A stretch of DNA of 64,000 nucleotides from Cunninghamia lanceolata (Eukaryota; Streptophyta; Pinopsida; Cupressales; Cupressaceae), in the NCBI GenBank assembly GCA_027924645.1, contig BSBN01000849.1, positions 11,240,001 to 11,304,000 of the forward strand, in the 5' to 3' direction. Position numbers and translations under genes: made by a program. Shown one piece after another: positions 1 through 11,289 of the stretch (its first letter is position 1; each line of letters begins with the position of its first letter). A model generated the notes under the pieces. The model ran no database searches, was not told the DNA's origin, and worked only from the letters and a program-made list of their open reading frames with translations.

Positions 1-1667
1 CCAATGTGATGCACCATCATGCAACCCTAGAGTGTTAGACTTACAAGAGCAAAATTTACAGAAATATTTTTTTTTTGAAGCAAGTAAATGTATTAACATT
101 AGATAAAATTGACACTATTTACAACATTTAAACAAGATGATCAACTAACACCTCTAGGAAAACATAATTGCATCAGTACAATAGGTTGTATATGAGCATA
201 TGCAAATACATCAAGCACACAGAGTCAGGGAATCACAGTGTAGTAGGGTGCTCGAAACAAGTAATACTATACCATCCCTACTCACAAGCATAACAATAAA
301 CACAAACATCTGTAACTGACAATTAGATAATATTCAATCCATAAAGTATAGTACCATTATTCTGCATAATTCAACTAACCATCAACTAAACATGTCAAAA
401 TACATCATAAACTGTAATAACAATAATGTCATCATCCTACTCATAACACATGTCAATAATCACATCAGTCAACCATAGTCCATCATGAACATAATAAGCA
501 TAACCATAAGTCTAACAACTCAAATGTCTCAAAACTATCAAAGTACAATAGAAAAACTAATAGCTGTCACAAGCCAAAAATGAGGGGCATTACACCCAAA
601 GGTCCTGGGTTTAAGCAAGTATCATGAAAGATGGTGTATCATTTTGATATTAAACAAGTTAAGCATGAAAGGTTAATGCTAGTTATGATTGTGTAGTGCA
701 CGCCAAATTGCTTTACAATATCACCATTATTGGTACTAAAAAACACCTTACCTCCAGTCAAAAGTGAGAAAACACATTCAACATTCCCATCATTGACACT
801 GGAAAAAAATTGAATCTCCTATCAAAAGGAGACAACTATATTGAATTAGTTAAAAAAAATGATTTGAGAAACCGAAATCAATTGTAGTGATCATCAATTG
901 TTCTCTATACAAAGAGTTGACCTTAAAAAAAAAATTTCAAAAATATTTTATTGTCGCGGCTCTGACTCCAGAGCTACTCCATTGGCTAAAAATTGATATT
1001 TACATACTACAGATATGTATAGATGAAGAAAACCTTAGATAATAAAAAATTGCTGATGAGCATTTCCATGATGTTTTCATCTTTTTGCAGCCTTCTTTCA
1101 GTACAGATTTCTTCTCAAGAAGACTAAAAACATGAGAAATAGTTTCAATGATAGTACCAACACCGACAGCCATTATGAGCAAATGCTTATGTCTATGCCC
1201 ATCTGAAGTTGGTATCAACTGCAGTGAATCACTTTAATTTCTTAAAGATGTTTATGGACTGCCATGAAAAATAGACTATCCCTCTCCTCGTCATCTTCAC
1301 CATTCAGCATAACATTCTAGCTTTTTATGTGCTCCAACTTCAATATCTTCATTAAAATTTATGATTCTTACACAATTATTTCCTGCTACATCCCCTGACA
1401 ACACTCTAGCTATAACATAAGTACCTCCAAGGGACTGATTTGTCAGAAACATTGGTCTCCTACAATGCCACATTTCATAGTTCACGATACCAACTTCAAT
1501 AACCATGCGGTAACCTTTTTGTTCAAGTTTTTTGTGCCTTCAACGTATTAAGAGAATAGACAAACAATCCAAAGCCCAATAATTGAGAGAATGAAATTGT
1601 GCAAGCACTAACAATTGCAAAAACATTGTCTTGTATAGAACTAGTCGCTTTCTTAATCTTCCTCATC

Positions 1668-1777
1668 ACAAGTCATATATTACTCACACAAGCATGTTTC
1701 CTCCTATCAACAATAATAAATGACAAGTCATATATAATCCACACAAGCACATTTCCTCCTATAAACAATAATAAATG
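1668..1777. repeat. 55-bp tandem duplication
   Basis: A unit beginning ACAAGTCATATAT and ending near AATAATAAATG occurs at about 1668 and again at about 1723. The copies differ at a handful of positions. No coding potential is seen. Confidence 0.8.
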
Positions 1778-1916
1778 AAACAGGGACAAAGATGCTCTGC
1801 CATAGGTACAAGCAGACAAAGGAAATAACACTTAGCAGAGTAAATATTATGCACATATGTAAGTTGCTCGTAGATTGTTTAACTACATTCATCACTACCT
1901 AAATGACAAAACACTA

Positions 1917-2360
1917 TTTTGACTTTCCTAATCACATGGATATCTGCACATTACTGTTGGTCTCAAGAATCTCCACATTATTTCAAGAGAAAATAAAAAC
2001 ACCACACCGTGGCTACCATCCTCATCTCATTAAAAAGGAACGGGATAACTAAATACTTATCCTTGATGAGTAAATCCTGAATGTTAAAAAAAAATATTTT
2101 GCCTTTTAAAATTTCATGGATATGTACATAATGCAATTTGTCTAAAGAATCTCCATATTATTTTAAATGTAAATCATAATGCCACACTGTGTCTACCATC
2201 CTAATCCCATTAAAAAGGAGCGAGCTCACTAAATGATTATCTTTGTAAAGCAAATTGTGAACATCACAAGTGAATATTCCTCATCCCCTTAAAAAGGAGC
2301 AAGATTACTAATACTTGTCCTTGAAAAGTTAATCCTGGACATTACAAGTGAATACTTATT
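1917..2360. repeat. Degenerate direct repeat, about 180-bp unit
   Basis: Two diverged units start near 1917 and 2098. They share a CATGGATAT segment, an AGAATCTCCA(C/T)ATTATTT segment and a CATTAAAAAGGA(A/G)CG segment in the same order. A shortened third unit with the CCTTAAAAAGGAGC portion lies at about 2280-2350. This is probably an old tandem amplification; the family is unknown. Confidence 0.65.
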
Positions 2361-2532
2361 TTCACCCATCAAGTTGACAGTCTCTAAGAGCAGGCTACAA
2401 GAGACTTGAATCACGAACTAGCTTACTTTCCCATTCCTAAGTAAGCAGTACAGTTAAGCAATGGCGCTAACTACTTCAAGCCCCTCATTTTCCAATACAA
2501 GCAGAATATCAGACAAAACAACTTGACATTTT

Positions 2533-2630
2533 AAAGAGCTTGTCAAGACTTCAATACTAAAGCTTAAATAGGCGAGGAGAGAAAGAGCTTGTCAAGACTT
2601 CAATACTGAAGCTTAAACTAGCGAGGAGAG
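2533..2630. repeat. 49-bp tandem duplication
   Basis: The block AAAGAGCTTGTCAAGACTTC and its continuation to GGCGAGGAGAG is repeated immediately, with the second copy starting at about 2582. The copies differ by only a few bases, so the duplication is fairly recent. Confidence 0.85.
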
Positions 2631-2839
2631 AAAAATCATAGTGCAGATTGTGGTGGGCATGGGTAGACAAATAAATTGAGTGAAATGACAAGAAAATGTA
2701 TTAGTGAAATGCCATGCTAAAAATAACATGGACATTAACCCTAGTGGCCTTTACAAACTTCCAATGGCGGTTAAAATGAGAAATCATACTTCTTTAGCAA
2801 TTGTTGATTAATTTACACATGAATTAATTCTCAAATGAA

Positions 2840-2844
2840 ATGCC
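2840..2844. repeat. Target-site duplication (left), ATGCC
   Basis: The five bases ATGCC directly precede the TGTTGG terminus of the left LTR. They recur directly after the CCAACA terminus of the right LTR at 10978-10982. This fixes the ends of the 2845-10977 element. Confidence 0.95.
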
Positions 2845-5207
2845 TGTTGGAGCACAATACCACTAAGAGGGGGGGTGAATCAGTGGTATGCAGGACTTAC
2901 TGACCTTCAAATTTGAATTTCAAAACTTTGATGCAAAAAATAATTCCCATTGACTGTAGATGACATCATGAAAGATTTGGACAACTAAACAGATTGATCA
3001 AAATTAGGAATGCATCAACTCAATATTGAGACTAAAAAATAATGACTCATTCATGCACAATATTATTGTTTTAGATAGTGATATAAGTCTAGTATTTGTT
3101 CAAATAGATCAAAGTAAATTAAATGACTTTAAGACAAATGACACATGATTATAAAATAGACATGAGAATCAAACTCATCAATGACAAATCATAACATAGA
3201 TATTTTCTTGAGTGGAAAGCCCCTGGCATAAAACCACTCAAAAATGCCTCACTGGCTTATAAAAGAATCTCACTGATTACAGGCCTCACTGGCTTACAAC
3301 ATTGCCTCATTGGCATATAAGATTGCCTCACTGGCTTACAACATTGCCTCACTGGCATATAACATCCATTCCATTGAATCAAGTAAAACTCATACAGAGG
3401 GGCACTCTGTTTCTCTTTGCACCAGTCTGTTATAATCTCAACAATGCATACACATAACTTGTGTATCCATCATTAATATTATATCAGGTTTTTACACAAC
3501 AACTTACCATTCCTGTTCAAAGCCCTTTTATACATTTCATAATGTCTTCCTCTTCTCATGAAACAGTTTGAAGAGATAACTATGCACAAAAACTGTTTCA
3601 GATGTCTTCCAACTATCAAAGCAGTTATGGTCGAATAGAGCTCATATGTTCAATACTTTCAAAGGATATTCAAACTATATTGTAAGATAAAATGCTTAAC
3701 TAGAGTTAAGTCTTTTTACAGCTGCTTCATAATGATATACAAAAAAAATTGCCACCAAAATGTGCATTTGAAGACAGTTATAACTGGTCATAACAAATCC
3801 ATAACAAAGCCTTGAAATGACTTTCCAAACCATAGGTAACAACCTCAGTTAATAGCATTTTAAAACCCAAATAAGGAAGTATTGATTTTGTTTTAAAACC
3901 CTAATCACCATCATTATGGGTAATAGAGAAAAGAATTATTTTTCAAATATATGAAACCCCGTAACAAAAAAGCAATACCCATAACTCTGTCGGTTGCCGT
4001 TTACAACTACCATTATCTAGTCTCAAATCCTTTATTACCCAGTTTCAAACCAGGTAAAAATAACCACTGGTTCTTTGACATAAACTCTTAATTCAAAATT
4101 GCATGAGTAAAGCCTTATACATTTTTGCATTAGTCTGCCATTATAGCAGAAAGTAAAAATAAACGAATGCAGAAAACAAAACATAAAGGAACGAAGTCAC
4201 CTGTAGATTGACAGAAGAAAAAGTTGTGGAGTCCAGCTTTGTCACATCTAGTATATTCTTCAAAACTTCAAAGATTCATACCATCATTCCCATATTCTTT
4301 CATGATAAAAATAGATAACAAATGAAATGAAACCCTAGGTTCATATTTGAAGCTTTAGACTTTGCAAAATGAGTGCCTAAACTTCCTTTTTGCCTGTGAA
4401 TATTTTTGCAACCGTTGCATTCGGTATACCCTAAGAAGGACATGGTGATAAAACATCTTTTACCTTCTTTGAAGAGCTTGAGACTTGTTCAACAGGTCAT
4501 TCCTTAATGAAGCCCAAAATGACATTTGTAACAAAGTTTATTTTATTTCCTCTTTTTCAAATATCACATAATACCTTATGACAAACAAAGTGCCCTTTGA
4601 TGCCACTTTTAAAAAATCACACCAAAACTTTACAAAAATAACATCACATTATAATGCCACTATGAAAGGAAGTCAAACTCCATGGTCAACATTATTTCCA
4701 CTAAGTGTCCAATCAACACTACCCACTATTGTCTAGTGCCTTGAACCAAATGAATAATAACTTGCAACTGTTATCATCTCATACTCAAAATACCACAACA
4801 CAGGAAATGCCACTGAGCATGATACCAAAACATATGTTACTGACAAGTATGTATATCAATTGAATATATCGACTGTATCCAAAATATCATGAGTGTACAA
4901 AACATCATGAGTGTATGTCATCAAACATATCCACTGTATATACAACAATGAACACAAAGCATGTCCACTGTTATATGTCAAACTGAATCATGATCCACAT
5001 CATATGCAATGATGTGAAGTGTATGCCAAGGATACCATACCAAAGTCAAACAATGTAATCAACCATATCAATTGAGACTGTATCAACTGATAAACATCAT
5101 GAACAAAACTTAAACTATAAACAACACGATCAACTGAACAAGCCACATATACCAAGTTGTCGTTTGGTCATCAGGGACAACAACTGAGGATGATAAGTAA
5201 GCCAACA
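2845..5207 (-). repeat. 3' LTR of element A
   Basis: This 2363-bp LTR begins TGTTGGAGCA and ends AAGCCAACA. It aligns over its whole length with 8661-10977. It carries about 46 bp more than its partner (near 4152-4200), absent from the other copy. Single-base differences are frequent but modest, so the insertion is of intermediate age. Confidence 0.95.
3244..3360. repeat. Short tandem motif array inside the LTR
   Basis: The phrase GCCTCACTGGC(T/A)TA is iterated about five times with spacing near 25 bp. The same array is present in the partner LTR at about 9059-9177, with slightly different decay. It is therefore part of the element and could be a regulatory or recombination-prone minisatellite; its function is unknown. 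Confidence 0.8.
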
Positions 5208-5220
5208 AACTCCCCCTTTG
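5208..5220 (-). promoter_or_regulatory. Polypurine tract of element A
   Basis: Read on the minus strand this is CAAAGGGGGAGTT, immediately upstream of the TGTTGGC terminus of the 3' LTR. That is the expected place and composition for the plus-strand primer of reverse transcription. It confirms minus orientation. Confidence 0.85.
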
Positions 5221-7222
5221 TCTATGATGGGTAAAACACAACTTCCTCTACCCCTTTTTGACATCAAGGCAAAGGGAGTGAATGAATGCAAATGCTGCAA
5301 CAAACATAAAGCCTGAAATGTGCATTATAAACAAAGATGAAAATCATACTAATCATACCAAGGCTATCAATTATACCAAGGCTGTCTCATCCAAAATATC
5401 AATCATCAAGTAGAAATTAAGCCAACTGTCATAAGATATTGAAAACCATCAGGAAATAGAAATATGCAAGAAACTCCCCCTGAGTCTAACAATGGAAAAT
5501 GTCTTTGTTTATTCACTGTCATATAATACTGTCACCATGAAAATACATTACATCACTGTCAAATCAACATGTTACTGTCATAACTAAACAAGCAGAGAAC
5601 AACCCTTGAATTGATCATCAGGGCAACAACCTCAACTGTCTTGTATAGCCTATGTCAAACTATCACTATTATTATGATGCTAAAAACAATAACCTCTACC
5701 CTGGCAATACACACTGTGACAACAATATATCACTGTGTTGTAAACTGAATATGATGTCAAGATCTCTTCATACCACAGCAATACAACCATACCCCTGTAT
5801 TACAAGAAAATTTTCAATGTCTGTATACTCAACAATAAATATCTGGTTTGTAAGATATTGTTCTCACACAATTTTTAGTGCACATTTGTATGAAGCATCA
5901 TATCATTATGCATCTTAAGAAAATTAAACCATCTTGAAATCTTGAAACAAACAACACTAGTATCTGCATTATTTTCACATTAATGATTGCTTCATCAACC
6001 TTGTCAATACATAGTATTATCATTCAAACTAATACTTACAAGGATTCTTTTTAGATGACATTATCAAACATTACCAAGAGAAAATACATCTCCAAGAGAA
6101 ATGTCACAATATACAAATGTTATACACCATACACTTGTAACAAGGCCTTTTAAGAAAAACTACTTCACTGTCTGTCAATGCAATCTCTTTTCAACAAATC
6201 TATTATCAAATCCAACTATCTTTGATATCATCTCAAGTTGCAAGCAAGTATTTTACTTCTTCTGTCAACAACAAGCACTTCAATTATCACTACTTCAAAA
6301 CACCTTGTAAGAGAAACCACTACAATAACAAACAAGGATCATTTATCACTATAAAACCTAGATTGAGATCTACAAATAGTTGCTATAGTCACCATAAATT
6401 GCTATCAAAGCATGAGAAAAATAGAGACTGATGATCTCATATTGGTGTAGAATAGTTATTTTAACAGTCCACTATCACATTTAGAACCACTGTCAATCGT
6501 TCACTGCAGATACTTTATTTTGTCAGAGAGACAAATCACTGACCACTGACTGTGAATTGAACAAGTCACAACCAATCTGCTATGCTAATCTCTGCCAACA
6601 TGTCACATCTGAGATTTTTGACTATTTCTCAGACAACAGTGCCAAGAAAAAAAATGTAATACAATAATGATAACAAAATGATCTTAGAGCATCATGTCTG
6701 ATAATAACATTAATATAATCCCCATATCTATGAGCATTAAAGCATACTAGGACTACTTTCATCATCAGGCTATGAGTCAAAAACATGACTTATAAATAAC
6801 TTGACAGAAGCAAGAACAATAACCTCAAGAACTTTCTGTTATCAGGCAAACTGAAACCAAGAGATGCTGACTAGTTCTGCAGATTCTGATTCTACACTTA
6901 CCAACAACTATCAAGAAAAAAAAAAAAAAAAAAAACATACTTCACCAACTGTCACCATCAGAATACTATCAGAAACATGGCAAGAAAACATTGTGTCATC
7001 ATGAGAAAAAGAAACTAATACAAACACCAATCGCATTCACCAAGCAAAACCATTCAAAACTTTGTATAACTGTTCTCACTGAGTATCATCAGTTTCATTC
7101 AGATATCAACCATGTCTTAGTTTTAAACTCACTATCATTGTCTAAAAGAACTATCTCTACTTTTAGTTGTCCTTGGGGTAAGGATAGAGCATGTAATACC
7201 TCCCCTTACAACGTGCTACTTC
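5221..7222 (-). other. Non-coding 3' internal region of element A
   Basis: About 2 kb between the Gag-like ORF and the polypurine tract. It is rich in CTGTCA-type words and short broken frames; no pol motif (DSG, YxDD, integrase HHCC) is found in any frame. A run of 20 adenines lies at 6916-6935. Plus-strand frames near 5652-5918 and 6991-7329 show no family features. Confidence 0.7.
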
Positions 7223-8593
7223 TCATGGAACAAATGAAGCTACTTGTGCAGTGTGCACAAGGTCAGGGTGTGCTTTTCTTGGATCTAGTTTTCTTTTCCA
7301 AACCCAAACATGTTCTTTCTTTTTCTTAATCATGTCAACTATTTCCTTATTGTTACTAGATGATTTCTTCAACTTACTTCTACAATGTTGTGCCTTATGT
7401 CCTAACTTATGACATCTATAGCATATCATATTGTTAGAGAAATAATGATATCTGTTCCTTGAATTTCTATGATCATATCTTTCATGCATCTAGCAATCTC
7501 TCCTTATATGTCCAACCTTATTGCAGTTATAGCAAACAACATTGTAGTTTTGATTTAACAAATCATAATAACTACAATTCCTAGCTCTATGACCATACTT
7601 ATGACAGACATAGTAATAACCATGAAATTGAGAATAGTTATACCTGACCTAATGATATTGCCTGATAGGTGAAGGTCTTGAAAAACTGTTAGTTCTTCTT
7701 CTCCCAATATCAACAGTCTTATCCTTTGCTCTCTTCTTGTCATCATCAGAAATAGTAGAATGATAATTTAGATCTATCTTCTGCCTAGGAGTCTGCCTAA
7801 CCTTGAAACTCTTCCTATCTACTATTGCAAAAACTATTTCCTTTTTAACTTCATCTTTAACACCAGAGCTTTCCCCTTTTCCATATCCTAAGCCAAAATG
7901 ATCCTTACAGTTTTTCTAACTATTCAATATTTCATCTAACGCATTTGTGCCTTTCACAAACTTCTTTATTTTGACAACATCCAGAGTATTCTTTAGATTG
8001 ACAACTTCACTTTCAAGTCTCAGACATTCAATTCTTTTCACCTCAAGATCAGAATTTGTTACATCTTTTATTCTTTTTGCTTCCTCAAGTTCAATTTTTA
8101 GACTAATAATCCATTTATCAGATTCATTAACATAACTTTTTAATTCTGCAATATGATTTCTAGCATTTTTAAACTCTAAAGAAGCTTTTTCAAAATCTGA
8201 ACATACCTTGTTCTTGAATTCTGTCTCTTGTTGAAGTTGCTCTTCTAATCTCTTATTCTCCTTCCTAAGTTCCTTGATTGTATCCAAGGCACACATGAGT
8301 TCTTCTTTTAAATTAGTCTCAGAATCCTGTTCATAATCATATTCATCCACAAATAGGTCTCCTTCTTCATCATCAAATTCAACTACAAAATCATCAAATT
8401 CATGTCTACTCACATTCACATTGTCATGATTCTTAACTGCAGGACTGATTTCTTTATGACACTTTGTATCTATATTCATGGTTGACTCATGCAACAATCC
8501 ATTGCTGGACTTAACTGAGACTTGTTTTTCAATTTTATGATCAACATCTATCTTTTCTCTACTCAAGGCCTTATTCCTATTCTTTTTACCCAT
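7223..8593 (-). pseudogene. Gag-like protein with coiled coil and three zinc knuckles
   Basis: One minus-strand frame can be followed from ATG at 8593 to the end at 7223 through three in-frame TAG codons (7916-7918, one near 7650, one near 7492). The first 225 codons are rich in E, K and L and look like a long coiled coil, as in assembly domains. After the first stop comes a phrase FGLGYGKG, then basic residues, then three CCHC knuckles. The first has lost its leading cysteine (Y where C is expected); the second is CYNCNKVGHIRRDC and the third CYRCHKLGHKAQHC. The role would be RNA packaging. No protease or RT follows. All stops are explicable by C-to-T or G-to-A changes. The position just after the PBS supports a Gag role; the family itself is not recognised. 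Confidence 0.8.
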
Positions 8594-8640
8594 TGTACTC
8601 CACTTCTAGGAACCCTTAAGTTGGTTAGAATTCTTGCAAG

Positions 8641-8658
8641 GGTCTGGCTCTAATACCA
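8641..8658 (-). promoter_or_regulatory. Primer binding site, tRNA-iMet type
   Basis: On the minus strand the sequence TGGTATTAGAGCCAGACC begins two bases inside the 5' LTR. It matches the usual plant initiator-tRNA-Met PBS (TGGTATCAGAGCC) with one C-to-T difference. Confidence 0.9.
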
Positions 8659-8660
8659 CT

Positions 8661-10977
8661 TGTTGGAGCACAATACCACTGAGAGGGGGGTGAATCAGTG
8701 GTATGCAGGACTTAGTGACCTTCAAATTTGAATTTCAAAACTTTGATGCAAAAAACAATTGCCATTGACTGTAGATGACATCATGAAAGATTTGGACAAC
8801 TAAACAAATTGATCAAAATCAAGAATGCATCAACTCAATATTGAGACTGAAAAATAATGACTCATTCATGCATAGTATTATTGTTTCAGATAGTGATATA
8901 AGTCTAGTATGTGTTCAAATAGATCAAAGTATATTAAATGACTTTAAGACAAATGACACATGATCAGAAAATAGACATGAGAATCAAACTCATCAATGAC
9001 AAATCATAACACAGATATTTTCCTGAGTGGAAAGCCCCTGGCATAAAACCATTCGAAAATGCCTCACTGGCTTATAAAAGAATCTCACCGATTACAGGCC
9101 TCACTAGCTTACAACATTGCCTCACTGGCATAGAACATTACCTCACTAGCTTACAACATTGCCTCACTGGCATATAACATCCATTCCATTGAATCAAGTA
9201 AAACTCATACAAAGGGACACTCTACTTCTCTTTGCACTAGTCTGTTATACTCTCAACATTGCATACACATAACTTGTGTATCCATCATTAATATTATATT
9301 AGGGTTTTACACAACTTACCATTCCTATTCAAATCCCTTTTATACATTTCATAATGTCTTCCTCTTCTCATGAAACAGTTTGAAGAGATAACTGTGCACA
9401 AAAATTGTTTGAGATGTCTTCCAACTGTCAAAGCAGTTATGGTCGAATCGACCTCATATGTTCAATACTTTTGAAGGATATTCAAACTATATTGTAAGAT
9501 AAAATGCTTAACTAGAGTTAAGTTTTTTTACAGCTGCTTCATAATGATATACAAAAAAAATTGCCACCGAAATGTGCATTTGAAGACAGTTATAACTGGT
9601 CATAACAAATCCATAACAAAGCCTTGAAATGACTTTCCAAACCATAGGTAACAACCTCAGTTAATAGCATTTTAAAACCCAAATGAGGAAGTATTGATTT
9701 TGTTTTAAAACCCTAATCACCATCATTATGGGTAATAGAGAAAAGAATTATTTTTCAAATATATGAGACCCTGTAACAGAAAAGCAATACCCATAACTCT
9801 GCTAGTTACCATTTACAACTGCCATTACCCAGTCTCAAATCCTATATTACCCAGTTTCAAACCAGGTAAAGATAACCACTGGTTCTTCGACATAAACTCT
9901 TAATTCAAAATTGCATGCATAAAGCCTTATACATTTTTGCATTAGTCTGCCATTATAGCAGAAAGTAAAAATGTAGATTGACAGAAGAAAAAGTTGTGGA
10001 GTCCAACTTTGTCACATCTAGTATATTCTTCAAAACTTCAAAGATTCATACCATTGTTCCCATATTCTTTCATGATAACAACAGATATCAAATGAAATGA
10101 AACCCTAGGTTCATATTCAAAGCTTTAGACTTTGCAAAATGACTGCCTAAACTTCCTTTTTGCCCGTGAATATTTTTGCAACCGGTGCATTCGGTATACC
10201 CTAAGAAGGGTGCGGTGATAAAACATCTTTTACCTGCTTTGAAGAGCTTGAGACATATTCAAAAAGTCATTCCTTAATGAAGCCCAAAATGACATTTGTA
10301 ACAAAGTTTATTTTGTTTCCTCTTTTTCAAATATCACATAATACCTTTTGACAAACAAAGTGCCCTTTGATGCCACTTTTAAAAAATCACACCAAAACTT
10401 TACAAAAATAACATCACATTATAATGCCACTATGAAAGGAAGTCAAGCTCCATGGTCAACATTATTTTCACTGAGTGTCCAATCAACATTGCCCACTGTT
10501 GTCTAGCTCCTTGAACCAAATGAATAATAACTTGCAACTGTTATCATCTCATACTCAAAATACCACAACATAGGAAATGCCACTGAGCATGATACCAAAA
10601 CATATGTTACTGACAAGTATGTATATCAATTGAATATATCCATTGTATCCAAAACATCATGAGTGTACAAAACATCATGAGTGTATGTCATCGAGCATAT
10701 CCACTGTATATACAACAATGAACACAAAGCACATCCACTGTTATATGTTAAACTGAATCATGATCCAGATCATATGCAACTGTGTGAAGTGTATGCCAAG
10801 GATACCATACCAAAGTCAAACAATGTAATCATCCATATCGATTGAGACTGTATCAACTGATAAATATCATGAACAAAACTTAAACTATAAACAACACGAT
10901 CAACTGAACGAGCCACATATACCAAGTTGTGGTTTGGTCATCAGGGACAACAACTGAGGAGGATAAGTAAGCCAACA
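8661..10977 (-). repeat. 5' LTR of element A
   Basis: A 2317-bp LTR with TGTTGG...CCAACA ends, paired with 2845-5207. It should hold the promoter for the minus-strand transcript; I did not find a convincing TATA box. The GCCTCACTGGC array is at about 9059-9177. Confidence 0.95.
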
Positions 10978-10982
10978 ATGCC
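10978..10982. repeat. Target-site duplication (right), ATGCC
   Basis: Identical to 2840-2844 and directly abutting the CCAACA end of the right LTR of element A. Confidence 0.95.
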
Positions 10983-11289
10983 AACCACCCATGTGCCATA
11001 TTCTAATTTTAGTTGTGGCAACAAATTTTTTAATAATTTTATTTTTTAAATTTTGGAGAACAGAAAAATTGAAGGAATACCAGAAAATGAAGGACTGCCA
11101 AAAATTGATAGTTACAAGATGTGTGCACATATAGAATGGCCTATCGACCAAAATATAGGTTTTGAAGGGACCTTGGAAACCATTTACAACAACAAAATGT
11201 TAGTGGAACCACAAATGACCCATAAAAAAACCCCAAATAGAAAGCTAATGAATAAAGTAGGAAAAAAGCATAGAGAAAATTATAGGTCC
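10983..11289. other. Short spacer
   Basis: AT-rich sequence between element A and the decayed ORF. I see no gene or element terminus in it. A plus-strand open frame runs through here to 11580, but its second half is the complement of the decayed minus-strand coiled-coil reading. Confidence 0.5.

Larger units (their letters stand above)
1..2839. other. AT-rich spacer without a recognised gene
   Basis: No ORF here resembles a family I know. Two short minus-strand readings (about 1506-1297 and 1218-1000) lie in a row and look slightly protein-like, but they are only 69 and 72 codons, in different frames, and have no motif I can name. The stretch contains three small tandem duplications, listed separately. 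Composition is AT-rich with short poly-A and poly-T runs. Confidence 0.6.
2845..10977 (-). mobile_element. Complete non-autonomous Gag-only LTR retrotransposon (element A)
   Basis: Two direct repeats of about 2.3 kb with TGTTGG...CCAACA ends flank a 3.45 kb internal region, and the whole is bounded by a perfect ATGCC duplication. A primer binding site matching initiator-tRNA-Met lies inside the right LTR, and a purine tract lies beside the left LTR, so transcription runs right to left. The only protein-coding content is a Gag-like ORF next to the 5' LTR. Protease, integrase, RT and RNase H are absent, and the remaining 2 kb of the interior is non-coding. It therefore resembles gag-only TR-GAG or LARD-type elements that depend on an autonomous partner. 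The tRNA-Met PBS is typical of Copia but not proof of superfamily. Confidence 0.93.

Noticed and set aside
1000..1506. Two minus-strand ORFs that might be exons of one gene
   Set aside because: Only 69 and 72 codons, no recognised motif, no clear splice sites joining them. Kept only as a remark in the spacer entry.
3244..3360. CRISPR-like array of short repeats with spacers
   Set aside because: Units are degenerate, spacers are similar rather than unique, and the array is part of a plant LTR.
6991..7329. Plus-strand ORF of 112 codons
   Set aside because: Its end overlaps the opposite strand of the zinc-knuckle part of element A Gag, and it has no family features.
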